Assembly (NCBI RefSeq): GCF_938045405.1
Contig: NZ_CALIMW010000132.1
Location: forward strand, 1-6,587
Origin: an uncultured Campylobacter sp.
GTDB taxonomy: Bacteria; Campylobacterota; Campylobacteria; Campylobacterales; Campylobacteraceae
Direction: 5' to 3'
DNA length: 6,587 nt
Shown here: piece by piece, positions 1 to 6,384 of the stretch
Layout: every line of letters starts with the position of its first letter
Numbering within the stretch: position 1 is the stretch's first letter
Position numbers and translations under genes: made by a program
The notes under the pieces: model-generated
Told to the model about the DNA's origin: nothing
The model's input: only the letters and a program-made list of their open reading frames with translations
Databases searched by the model: none

Positions 1-197
1 TTAAACCAATCCGGGTCATTAGGATCGAATTTGTTATCATTCATAGCCAGCTGCTGAGTATAGCGAATATGAGCAGCTACTTGATCTGCCGCCTCCACAA
101 GGCTATTTCGATTGATTTGAGGCACCGCCACCGCCGCTAGAATTCCAACCACCACGATGATGAAAATCAGCTCTATCATAGTAAATGCTTTTTTCAT
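1..197 (-). CDS. Type IV prepilin / type II secretion-like pseudopilin, N-terminal part (runs off the window)
   Basis: This is a minus-strand gene starting at ATG 197-195; 65 codons are visible and the frame is open at the window edge. The N-terminus reads MKKAFTMIELIFIIVVVGIL, a class III prepilin signal: a short basic leader, a predicted cleavage after Ala4 (Ala rather than the classical Gly), Phe at mature +1 and the conserved Glu at +5 (E9). A hydrophobic helix follows to about residue 25. The continuation with Val-Glu-Ala-Ala-Asp and His-Ile-Arg-Tyr-Thr-Gln-Gln-Leu-Ala resembles the amphipathic part of GspH/FimT-like minor pseudopilins. Such proteins are cleaved by a prepilin peptidase and build an inner-membrane pseudopilus; in Campylobacter, T2SS/T4P-like machines serve DNA uptake. 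An AAAGG ribosome site lies 8 bases before the ATG. It is 27 bases downstream of the membrane glycosyltransferase-like gene and probably cotranscribed. The C-terminal globular domain is not visible, so the subclass is uncertain. Confidence 0.88.
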   Translation of the reverse strand, partial: MKKAFTMIELIFIIVVVGILAAVAVPQINRNSLVEAADQVAAHIRYTQQLAMNDNKFDPNDPDWF

Positions 198-224
198 AAT
201 TTTTACCTTTCATAAAAATTTTGT

Positions 225-1445
225 TTATATTTTAACATAAAATTTCGCAATTCGCACGCCTCGCTTGTAAATATCTATATTTTGTATCGAATTTTTATGA
301 TCCGAGACATATTCTGGCTCATCCGCATAGATAAAAGCGCTATCCCCGCTAGGCAGTCCGTAAAATTTCAGGCGCAGGCAGAGCCTCTCGTCTTCGCAGC
401 TTACGCTTTTTACTCCGCGATTTTTTAACTCACTTGCCAGCTGCCTAGCTACGTCAAATTTATAGATGAAATGCCGCTGCGGTTTGTTTGCGAACATCGC
501 CTCATACATCACATCGCTAAAAATCACTACAAAATAGCTCACCGCTAAGCTTACCAGCGTCACACCCACGGCGATCTTGTGAAAGGTGCGAAATTTAGGC
601 AATCTAACGCGGTATGAATTAAACAAAACCCGAATGATCAAAGGCGTAGCGATGACGCAATACGGCAGCATCATCTCAAGTGGCACGCGCTGTCTTAGCG
701 AAAAAAGCATCGTTAGACAAAGCGCACTTGTAGCGATGAACCAAAGCAGGTTCTTTTCCTCTTTGATCCAAATTCTATAGATCGTGTAGATGAAAAATAA
801 AAATACTAAAGGCGAAAACGCGCCCGCAAAAACGCCCACGGTGTCTAAAAAATACCCCTTCGGCTTGCCCTCGGAGCTCACGTCGTAAAAGATCACGCTG
901 AAGCTAAATAGCGCTATGCAAAGCAGCAAAAGCTCCTTTTTGCGCGTATAAAGCGCCCAAATTCCAAAGCCCACGTAGAGCATAAAAAACGCGCGGTCGA
1001 TCAGGGCGCAAACGGACAGAAGCACGAAAAGCGCGATATTGTATTCGCTCTTTGCAAAATAGATCGCTAGCAGCGTGAAAAAAACGATGATGCCCGCAGG
1101 ATTTAGCAAGATCGCGCTACTCATTGACGCAGGAAGCGCCATAAATAGCGCCGTAGCAACCACTCTATCGAAGCGACGCTTTAGAATAAATTTTGAAATT
1201 TTATAGATCATCGCGGCGTTTGCGAAGTGGATCAAAATAAACGGTACGCGCAGGGCGTAGTCGTTGCGCCCGAAAATTTCGCAGCTTAAATTTGCGATTA
1301 GCGAAACGAGGGATTTTTTCTCATAAAAAATTTCGGCTTCGTAGTAGCTGATGCTTAAATTTGAAATCGCATAAAGCAGAAATATGCCCTGAAACAGGCA
1401 CATTATAGAGATTACGAAAATTTCGTTTTGATAAAGCTTCTTCAC
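225..1445 (-). CDS. Multi-pass membrane protein, PMT/GT39 (ArnT-like) glycosyltransferase family
   Basis: This encodes an integral membrane protein of about 406 residues from the start chosen here. Residue numbers below count from the longest possible start, GTG at 1466 (413 aa). About nine or ten hydrophobic segments are visible, near 14-34, 73-91, 101-120, 122-137, 145-172, 178-194, 206-231, 240-256, 262-281 and 297-317, followed by a soluble tail of about 95 residues. After the first helix, SYYEAEIFYEKK and then LIANLSCEIFGRNDYALRVP match the first external loop of PMT-type glycosyltransferases, where acidic residues (here E43/E45) sit before a 'FG.sd.alR.P' segment. Family members transfer sugars from polyprenyl-phosphate carriers to lipids or proteins at the outer face of the inner membrane. 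Donor and acceptor here are unknown. The tail holds two cysteines, C357 and C363. It is shorter than ArnT (about 550 aa). The start at GTG 1445 is preferred because AAGGA lies 5 bases before it; ATG 1451 and GTG 1466 lack a good ribosome site. Confidence 0.8.
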   Translation of the reverse strand: MKKLYQNEIFVISIMCLFQGIFLLYAISNLSISYYEAEIFYEKKSLVSLIANLSCEIFGRNDYALRVPFILIHFANAAMIYKISKFILKRRFDRVVATALFMALPASMSSAILLNPAGIIVFFTLLAIYFAKSEYNIALFVLLSVCALIDRAFFMLYVGFGIWALYTRKKELLLLCIALFSFSVIFYDVSSEGKPKGYFLDTVGVFAGAFSPLVFLFFIYTIYRIWIKEEKNLLWFIATSALCLTMLFSLRQRVPLEMMLPYCVIATPLIIRVLFNSYRVRLPKFRTFHKIAVGVTLVSLAVSYFVVIFSDVMYEAMFANKPQRHFIYKFDVARQLASELKNRGVKSVSCEDERLCLRLKFYGLPSGDSAFIYADEPEYVSDHKNSIQNIDIYKRGVRIAKFYVKI

Positions 1446-1450
1446 TCTCA

Positions 1451-1455
1451 TCCTT
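1451..1455 (-). promoter_or_regulatory. Ribosome binding site deciding the start of the membrane glycosyltransferase-like gene
   Basis: On the minus strand AAGGA (1455 to 1451) is followed after 5 bases by GTG at 1445-1443. The other possible in-frame starts are ATG 1451-1449, which overlaps this site, and GTG 1466-1464, which has only AT-rich sequence before it. The spacing favours GTG 1445, giving a protein beginning MKKLYQNEIF. Confidence 0.55.
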
Positions 1456-1530
1456 GCTGCGGGCACTTTAAATTTACAGCCTAAATTTTACGGCCGGAAT
1501 TTTATAAAATTTAAGCCGCCGAATCATTTA

Positions 1531-1549
1531 AAATTTAGCCGCTAAATTT
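1531..1549 (-). terminator. Possible weak hairpin terminator after the phosphoribosyltransferase gene
   Basis: AAATTTAG and CTAAATTT form an 8-base perfect stem around a 3-base loop, beginning 15 bases after the stop codon of the phosphoribosyltransferase on the minus strand. The stem is mostly A-T and is followed by only a short T run (the final TTT of the arm plus one T), so it would be a weak intrinsic terminator at best. It could equally be a by-product of the AAATTT-rich repeats around it. Confidence 0.25.
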
Positions 1550-1563
1550 AACCGCGCGCCGCT

Positions 1564-2013
1564 TCATTCCTCTATCGTATAATTTTCCCAAAAGAAATTT
1601 ATCCACTCATCCGTCTTTGAAATTTTAAAATCGGGTTGGATGAGCGCCTTGGGTTTGTAAAAAATCACCGCCGTTTTAAGCTCTATTTGCGGGAATTTCT
1701 CCAGCAGCACGCGCTTGATCTCGACCATGCTGTCGCCGCTGTCGATGATATCGTCCACCAGCAGCACGCGCTTGTAAAGCTCCAGATCGGGCACGTTGAA
1801 AACGTCGATGGTGTCGAGCTTTTTGGTGTCTGCGTAGTGGATGGAATTTATCGAAAATATCGTCCGCATATCAAGCGCATTGGCTAGCGCATGACCGAAT
1901 GTGAGCCCGCCTCTAGCGATCGCCACGATTGCATCGGGCATAAATTCGTCCCTAACCTGCTTTGCTATAACTCTTGCGTCGCGATCCATCTCGTCAAAAC
2001 TATAAAATCTCAT
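1564..2013 (-). CDS. Gpt-like purine (xanthine/guanine/hypoxanthine) phosphoribosyltransferase
   Basis: This 149-residue cytosolic enzyme of the type I phosphoribosyltransferase fold is close in length to E. coli Gpt (152 aa). The PRPP-binding loop is VLLVDDIIDSGDSM (83-96), with the acidic pair D87-D88 and the D91-S-G-D-S phosphate loop. The pyrophosphate loop is ARGG (33-36). YKPK (119-122) and the C-terminal EWINFFWE (136-143) correspond to the Lys-Pro and 'W.e.pWe' base-binding elements of Gpt-type enzymes and their archaeal relatives. The expected reaction is 6-oxopurine + PRPP to nucleoside monophosphate + pyrophosphate, i.e. purine salvage. The preference among xanthine, guanine and hypoxanthine cannot be read from sequence. 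AAGGA lies 5 bases before ATG 2013. The gene is 15 bases behind a purine-type permease, so uptake and capture of the base are genetically coupled. It matches, from memory, the C. jejuni Cj1370 position. Confidence 0.88.
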   Translation of the reverse strand: MRFYSFDEMDRDARVIAKQVRDEFMPDAIVAIARGGLTFGHALANALDMRTIFSINSIHYADTKKLDTIDVFNVPDLELYKRVLLVDDIIDSGDSMVEIKRVLLEKFPQIELKTAVIFYKPKALIQPDFKISKTDEWINFFWENYTIEE

Positions 2014-2028
2014 ATCTTTCCTTAAAAT

Positions 2029-3324
2029 TTAATGCATTAAAAATACCAAAACGCTAATCGCGCCAAGCGTCAAAACGCCAAAATTTAAATCTTTTATCCT
2101 GCGCTGAGCGAGTCTAACTACGATATAAGCGATAAAGCCGAAGCTTAAGCCGTTGGTGATCGAATAGGTAAAAGGCATCAAAAATACTATAAAAAACGCA
2201 GGGATTAAAATTCCAGCGTCGCTATAATCGATCTTGCCAAGTTCGCTAAACATCAAAACCCCGACCATTACGAGGATCGGATAGATCGCATTTGCGGGGA
2301 TCGCCTTAAATAGCGGTAGCATAAACAGCGTCAGCACAAAAAATATAGCGCAAAATACCGCGGTAAGCCCCGTGCGGCCGCCCGCCTCCACGCCGCTGGC
2401 GCTCTCGGCAAATGCAGTGACCGTGCTCGTGCCAATAACGGCGCCCGCAACGCTTCCTATCGCATCGGAGGTTAAATTTCTAGATAATTTTTTCATGCCG
2501 TCTTTGCTATTCTCTCCAAAAAGCCCCGCGCGGTTTCCCACGCCGGTTAGAGTGCCGATGCTATCAAATAGATGCGTGACAAAAAATGTGATTATAAAAG
2601 GCACGAACGCGAGCTTTAGCGCTCCGGAGATATCTAGCTTAGCGAATATCGGCGTTATGCCACTTGGCGCGCTTACTATGCCATGCGGTGCGGGCGAAAT
2701 TCCAGCCACCCACGCAACGCACGAAGTAATCAAAATGCTTAAGATAAACGCCGCCTTGATTCTAAGCACGAAGAGCACCAGCACGACTGCTAAGCCTAAA
2801 ATTCCAAGTAAAACGTTTAGATCTTTTAAATTTCCTAAAGTTACTAGCGTCGCCTGACTAGGCGCGATGACACCCATCTGCTTAAGTCCGATAAAGCAGA
2901 TGAAAGCCCCGATACCCGCACTTATGGCGCGACGCAGATCAAGTGGGATAGATTTGATAACCCAAACGCGAAAATTGGTAAACGAAAGCACGGTAAAAAG
3001 CGCCCCGCTTATCGCTACGATGCCAAGTGCACTCTGCCACGGCATCTTCGCATCCACGCACAACGCAAAGGTAAAATACGCATTTAGCCCCATGCCGACG
3101 CTAAGCGCTACGGGGGTATTTGCAAAAAGCCCGTTAAATAGCGTCGCGATTATCGTAATAAGCGCGGTTGCCGTAACCAGCGCATCAAACGGCATACCTG
3201 CGATGCTCATAATGTTAGCGTTTACCGGCACGATGTAAATCATCGCCAAAAACGTAGTAAGCCCTGCGATAAGCTCCTGCCTTACCGACGTTTTCGCGGC
3301 GGCGAGATGAAAGAATTTCTCCAC
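2029..3324 (-). CDS. NCS2/AzgA-type purine base permease (hypoxanthine/adenine/guanine-type)
   Basis: This 431-residue inner-membrane transporter is almost entirely hydrophobic, with about 12 to 14 membrane segments. The N-terminus (ELIAGLTTFLAMIYIVPVNANIMS, 17-40) is the hallmark of the AzgA/PbuG (COG2252) branch of nucleobase-cation symporters. Further family landmarks are GMGLNAYFTF (78-87) in the third helix, FDSIGTLTGV (253-262) in the substrate-helix region with an acidic residue, and GTSTVTAFAESASGVEAGGRTGLTAV (298-323) in the tenth. AzgA-type members import adenine, hypoxanthine or guanine with protons; distant relatives carry other solutes, so the substrate is an inference supported by the purine phosphoribosyltransferase 15 bases downstream. 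The length is typical (430-450 aa). The start is GTG, set by a near-perfect AAGGAGG 5 bases upstream. It follows mqnE by 18 bases and shares its promoter. It corresponds in context to C. jejuni Cj1369. Confidence 0.9.
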   Translation of the reverse strand: MEKFFHLAAAKTSVRQELIAGLTTFLAMIYIVPVNANIMSIAGMPFDALVTATALITIIATLFNGLFANTPVALSVGMGLNAYFTFALCVDAKMPWQSALGIVAISGALFTVLSFTNFRVWVIKSIPLDLRRAISAGIGAFICFIGLKQMGVIAPSQATLVTLGNLKDLNVLLGILGLAVVLVLFVLRIKAAFILSILITSCVAWVAGISPAPHGIVSAPSGITPIFAKLDISGALKLAFVPFIITFFVTHLFDSIGTLTGVGNRAGLFGENSKDGMKKLSRNLTSDAIGSVAGAVIGTSTVTAFAESASGVEAGGRTGLTAVFCAIFFVLTLFMLPLFKAIPANAIYPILVMVGVLMFSELGKIDYSDAGILIPAFFIVFLMPFTYSITNGLSFGFIAYIVVRLAQRRIKDLNFGVLTLGAISVLVFLMH

Positions 3325-3329
3325 TTGCT

Positions 3330-3336
3330 CCTCCTT
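3330..3336 (-). promoter_or_regulatory. Strong ribosome binding site for the GTG-started permease
   Basis: AAGGAGG on the minus strand (3336 to 3330) is followed after 5 bases by GTG 3324-3322. It is the strongest Shine-Dalgarno in the window, may compensate for the GTG start, and lies inside the 18-base gap after the mqnE stop codon. Confidence 0.75.
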
Positions 3337-3342
3337 TAGAAT

Positions 3343-4425
3343 TTATTCGTAAATTTCGATCTGATTATACAAGCTGTCGCGCTCTACGGGCACAAAGCCC
3401 GCCGTGCCGATCATATCGATAAAATCGCGCTTGCTCTGCCCTTTTTTGCTGCCGGCGCCGGCGCTGCTTTGAATGCTTTCATTCTCGATCGTGCCGTCAA
3501 GATCATCCGCGCCGAAATCCTGCGCTACGAGGGCTAAATTTAGCGTCGAGGTCGCCCAGTAAGCCTTGATATGCGTGACGTTATCAAGCAGAATTCTACT
3601 AATCGCGATCGTTTTTAAAATTTCGACCGAGCCCAAAAAGCCCTTCACGTCCAGATAGTTGTTCTCGCGCTGATACACGAGCGGGATGAAGGCGTTGAAG
3701 CCGCCGCCGTTAGCGCGAGAGAGGCTCTCGTCTTGCAGTGCGCGGATGCGCAAGATGTGATCTATGCGGTGAGCGCGGCTTTCGATATGTCCAAAGAGCA
3801 TCGTAGCGTTGCTCTGACGCCCGCGCGCATGCCACAGCGAGTGGATTTGCAGCCACTGCTCGCTTGAGACCTTGCCTTTGCAAATTTTATCGCGCACGTC
3901 CTCGTCAAAAATTTCGGCGCCGCCGCCGGGCATCGAATCCACGCCGCTTTGCATCATCAGCTCTATCGTCTCCTCGTAGCTCATCTTCCACTTTCGCCGC
4001 CAGTAATCGATCTCCGCCGCGGTCATCGCCTTGATATGCACAAGCGGATATTTTTGCTTTATCGCTTTGAAAATTCCCAAATATTGCTGCGGCGTAACGA
4101 ACGGATTGTGCGAGCTTACGATATGAATCTCCTTCGTGCCGCGCGCTACCGTCTCGTCCACGATACGCATGATCTCATCATCGCTCATCGTATAGGCGTT
4201 TTCGTTCTTGCGGTGCGCCGAAAATGCGCAAAATTTACAGGTATCTGCGCATAAATTCGAAGGATTGATATGACGATTTGCGTTGAAATAGACGTTTTTA
4301 CCGTTTTTTTCTTTGCGAATAGCAAAGGCAAATTTGCCCAGATCGAAAAGATCCAGATCCCATAACTTCACGCCGTCTTCGTAATTTAATCTCTCGCCGC
4401 TTTGTAGTTTTTCTAAAATTTCCAT
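3343..4425 (-). CDS. mqnE: Aminofutalosine synthase MqnE (radical SAM, menaquinone biosynthesis)
   Basis: This 360-residue cytosolic radical-SAM enzyme acts in the futalosine route to menaquinone. The reaction known for the family joins 3-[(1-carboxyvinyl)oxy]benzoate to the adenosyl part of SAM, giving 6-amino-6-deoxyfutalosine, methionine and bicarbonate. The 4Fe-4S motif CxxxCxxC is at C59, C63 and C66, inside NRHINPSNLCADTCKFCAFS. MqnE-type landmarks are HIKAMTAAEIDYW (130-142), MPGGGAEIFDEDVR (165-178), SNATMLFGHIES (205-216) and the C-terminal FGADDLDGTIENE (304-316). These distinguish it from MqnC and CofH, which share the fold. The length is normal for the family. The start is ATG 4425; no other start lies in frame before an upstream stop, and the ribosome site is weak (TTGGGAAA). 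It is the first gene of the minus-strand operon, 18 bases before the permease, and divergent from glmS. It corresponds in context to C. jejuni Cj1368. Confidence 0.94.
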   Translation of the reverse strand: MEILEKLQSGERLNYEDGVKLWDLDLFDLGKFAFAIRKEKNGKNVYFNANRHINPSNLCADTCKFCAFSAHRKNENAYTMSDDEIMRIVDETVARGTKEIHIVSSHNPFVTPQQYLGIFKAIKQKYPLVHIKAMTAAEIDYWRRKWKMSYEETIELMMQSGVDSMPGGGAEIFDEDVRDKICKGKVSSEQWLQIHSLWHARGRQSNATMLFGHIESRAHRIDHILRIRALQDESLSRANGGGFNAFIPLVYQRENNYLDVKGFLGSVEILKTIAISRILLDNVTHIKAYWATSTLNLALVAQDFGADDLDGTIENESIQSSAGAGSKKGQSKRDFIDMIGTAGFVPVERDSLYNQIEIYE

Positions 4426-4452
4426 CGATTTCCCAAGCCAAATTTTGTGCTA

Positions 4453-4458
4453 ATTATA
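4453..4458 (-). promoter_or_regulatory. Probable -10 box of the mqnE operon promoter
   Basis: The minus strand reads TATAAT (4458 to 4453), a perfect consensus, preceded by an A-rich run and 28 bases before the mqnE ATG. No convincing -35 is seen at 17 bases; Campylobacter sigma-70 promoters are known to lack a conserved -35 and rely on the -10 and AT-rich upstream sequence. Transcription would start near 4446, leaving a leader of about 20 bases, which would fit the weak ribosome site and leaves no room for a riboswitch. Confidence 0.6.
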
Positions 4459-4530
4459 TAATTTTTTGCTTACAAAACGGATAAGCGGACTAAATTTAGA
4501 GCCGAATTTCGTTAATTTAAAATAGCGTAG

Positions 4531-4536
4531 TAAAAT
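4531..4536 (+). promoter_or_regulatory. Possible -10 box of the glmS promoter
   Basis: TAAAAT on the plus strand lies 30 bases before the glmS ATG, with periodic T-rich stretches upstream and no clear -35. Transcription would begin near 4543, and the leader would be about 24 bases, just enough to include the ribosome site AAGGA at 4555-4559. Confidence 0.45.
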
Positions 4537-4566
4537 GGGCGCCAAATTTTAAACAAGGAAAGCAAA

Positions 4567-6384
4567 ATGTGTGGAATCGTAGGCTACATAGGAAATGCCG
4601 AAAAGAAAAAAATCATAATAAACGGACTGAAGGAACTCGAGTATCGCGGATACGATAGCGCTGGGCTTGCCGTGATGGATGAGAGTGCGAATATAAAGTA
4701 CTTCAAAGCGGTCGGCAAGTTAAATAATCTCGAAGAAAAGATGAAAGATTTCACTTCGCAAGGCTTTGGCGTTGCGATCGGACACACTCGCTGGGCGACG
4801 CACGGAAAGCCCACCGAGCTTAACGCGCATCCGCATTTTGGGGATTTTAGCTTCGTCGTGCATAACGGCATCATCGAAAACTACATCGAGCTAAAAGATG
4901 AGCTCGAAGCGGACGGCGTGAAATTTTTAAGCCAGACCGATACCGAAGTGATCGTACATCTTTTTGAAAAAAATTTCAAGGCTAGCAACGACGCATTTAA
5001 GGCATATGAAGCCACAATTAAACGACTAAAAGGCGCATACGCTACGCTTTTGATCACCAAGGCTGCTCCGGGCGAAATTTTCTTTGCTAAAAACGCAGCT
5101 CCGCTCATTGTCGCAAAAAACGATAAAAACGAAATTTTCTTTAGCTCCTCGGACGCTCCGCTCATCGGGCTTGCGAATACGGCTGCGTATCTGGACGATC
5201 AAATTTACGGCGTTGCAAAGCTTGGGCAAATCGACATTTTTAAAAACTCTAAACCGCATAATTGCGCCTTTAGTGAGCTTCCGAAAGATAAAGGCTATGC
5301 GCAAAAAGAGGGCTTTAGATTTTTTATGGAAAAAGAAATTTACGAGCAAGCGCAAGTCGTAACCGAAACGATGATGGGGCGCGTAATCAAGGGCGGTAAG
5401 ATCAAATTTGACGAACTTGATGCGGCGATGTTTGAGGGTATCGACGAGGTCGTGTTATGTGCCTGCGGCACGAGCTATCACGCCGCGCTCGTAAGTTCAT
5501 ATCTTTTCGAGCGCATCGCTAAAATCCGCACAAAAGTGGAGGTTGCCAGCGAATTCCGCTACAAGGAGCCGTTTTTGAATAAAAACGCCCTTTTTATCGT
5601 CATTTCGCAAAGCGGCGAGACCGCCGACACCTTAGAGGCGCTGCATATCGCTAAAAAAGCCGGTCTTAGAACGCTTGCGATCTGCAACGTCGATAACAGC
5701 TCGATCGTGCGCATGGCGGGCAGCGTGATCCTCACTCGCGCAGGCATCGAAAAGGGCGTAGCCTCCACGAAGGCTTTTGCAACGCAGGTTATGGTGCTAT
5801 GGATGTTTGTGGTGTATCTTGCAAATCTGCGCGGCACCGTCTCTGCCAAAAACAACGCGAGCGAAATTTCGGCGATGCTTCATATCCCGCAAATTTTAAA
5901 GATCAAAGACGGCTTGCAGGATAAAATTTACCGCATGAGTAAGCACTATCTGCACGGACACGGCTTTTTCTTTATCGGGCGCGATATTTTCTATCCGCTC
6001 GCTCTTGAGGGCGCGCTCAAGCTCAAAGAGATCTCCTATCTGCACGCGGAAGGCTATCCAAGCGGCGAGATGAAGCACGGACCGATCGCTCTTGCCGATT
6101 CTAATCTCTTTACGGTTGCGCTGATGCCAAAGCATTTGCTCTACGAAAAAACCAAAAGTAATGTCGAAGAGCTTGCCGCGCGCGATGCGTATATTTTAGC
6201 TATCAGCCCCGAAGAGCCCGAGGTCGCGGACGATTTTATCAAAACGAGCGAGCAAAGCCACGCGATGAGCGAATTTTTTGAGATGATGCTGATTTTGCAA
6301 ATTTTAGCTCTTGAAATTTCCGTGCGGCTCGGCAACGACGTGGATATGCCGCGAAATTTAGCCAAAAGCGTCACCGTAGAATAA
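4567..6384 (+). CDS. glmS: Glutamine-fructose-6-phosphate aminotransferase (isomerizing), GlmS
   Basis: This complete 605-residue cytosolic enzyme (E. coli GlmS has 609) converts fructose-6-phosphate and glutamine to glucosamine-6-phosphate and glutamate, the entry to UDP-GlcNAc for peptidoglycan, LOS and Campylobacter glycans. Residues 2 to about 240 are the class II glutaminase domain: MCGIVGYIG supplies the N-terminal nucleophile Cys2 (exposed once Met is removed), HTRWATHG (73-80) holds the glutamine-binding Arg75, HNG (99-101) the oxyanion residues, and SQTDTE (122-127) Asp125. Two SIS sugar-isomerase domains follow: CGTSYHA (300-306), SQSGETADT (347-355) and EKGVASTKAFATQ (395-407) in the first; LEGALKLKEISYLHAEGYPSGEMKHGP (480-506) in the second, with E488 and H504. 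The C-terminal NLAKSVTVE carries the catalytic Lys (K600). AAGGA lies 7 bases before the ATG. The gene is divergent from mqnE and appears monocistronic or first in its unit. All key residues are present. Confidence 0.97.
   Translation: MCGIVGYIGNAEKKKIIINGLKELEYRGYDSAGLAVMDESANIKYFKAVGKLNNLEEKMKDFTSQGFGVAIGHTRWATHGKPTELNAHPHFGDFSFVVHNGIIENYIELKDELEADGVKFLSQTDTEVIVHLFEKNFKASNDAFKAYEATIKRLKGAYATLLITKAAPGEIFFAKNAAPLIVAKNDKNEIFFSSSDAPLIGLANTAAYLDDQIYGVAKLGQIDIFKNSKPHNCAFSELPKDKGYAQKEGFRFFMEKEIYEQAQVVTETMMGRVIKGGKIKFDELDAAMFEGIDEVVLCACGTSYHAALVSSYLFERIAKIRTKVEVASEFRYKEPFLNKNALFIVISQSGETADTLEALHIAKKAGLRTLAICNVDNSSIVRMAGSVILTRAGIEKGVASTKAFATQVMVLWMFVVYLANLRGTVSAKNNASEISAMLHIPQILKIKDGLQDKIYRMSKHYLHGHGFFFIGRDIFYPLALEGALKLKEISYLHAEGYPSGEMKHGPIALADSNLFTVALMPKHLLYEKTKSNVEELAARDAYILAISPEEPEVADDFIKTSEQSHAMSEFFEMMLILQILALEISVRLGNDVDMPRNLAKSVTVE

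Larger units (their letters stand above)
1446..1563. repeat. Repeat-rich intergenic region with iterated AAATTTA..GCCG motif and short inverted repeats
   Basis: No gene is seen in this 118-base gap between the phosphoribosyltransferase and the membrane glycosyltransferase-like gene. It is a mosaic of AAATTT words and GC-rich CCGC/GGCCG words. Three direct copies of AAATTTA + 0-2 bases + CCGC start at 1507, 1531 and 1544, and looser relatives are at 1470-1481 and 1483-1497. Inverted repeats include a hairpin at 1531-1549 (8-base arms, 3-base loop), a perfect 14-base palindrome at 1498-1511, and 9-base arms at 1482-1490 and 1505-1513. On the minus strand TATAAAAT (1506 to 1499) could be a -10 box for the downstream pair of genes. 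Whether the region ends the upstream operon, starts the next unit, or does neither is not decided by sequence. Confidence 0.6.

Noticed and set aside
1636..1887. Plus-strand open frame opposite the phosphoribosyltransferase
   Set aside because: It lies wholly inside a gene with clear PRPP-loop motifs and its translation shows no recognisable pattern.
2372..3238. Plus-strand open frames of 161 and 123 codons opposite the permease gene
   Set aside because: Their Pro/Ser/Thr/Ala-rich translations are typical antisense shadows of a hydrophobic protein gene; no ribosome site or homology is apparent.
3949..4254. Plus-strand open frame opposite mqnE
   Set aside because: It is antisense to the conserved radical-SAM core, and its Arg/His/Leu-rich translation is a shadow of the mqnE codons.
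4537..4566. glmS ribozyme or other leader riboswitch
   Set aside because: The leader after the probable -10 box is only about 24 bases. The glmS ribozyme is about 150 bases or more and is known from Firmicutes and relatives.
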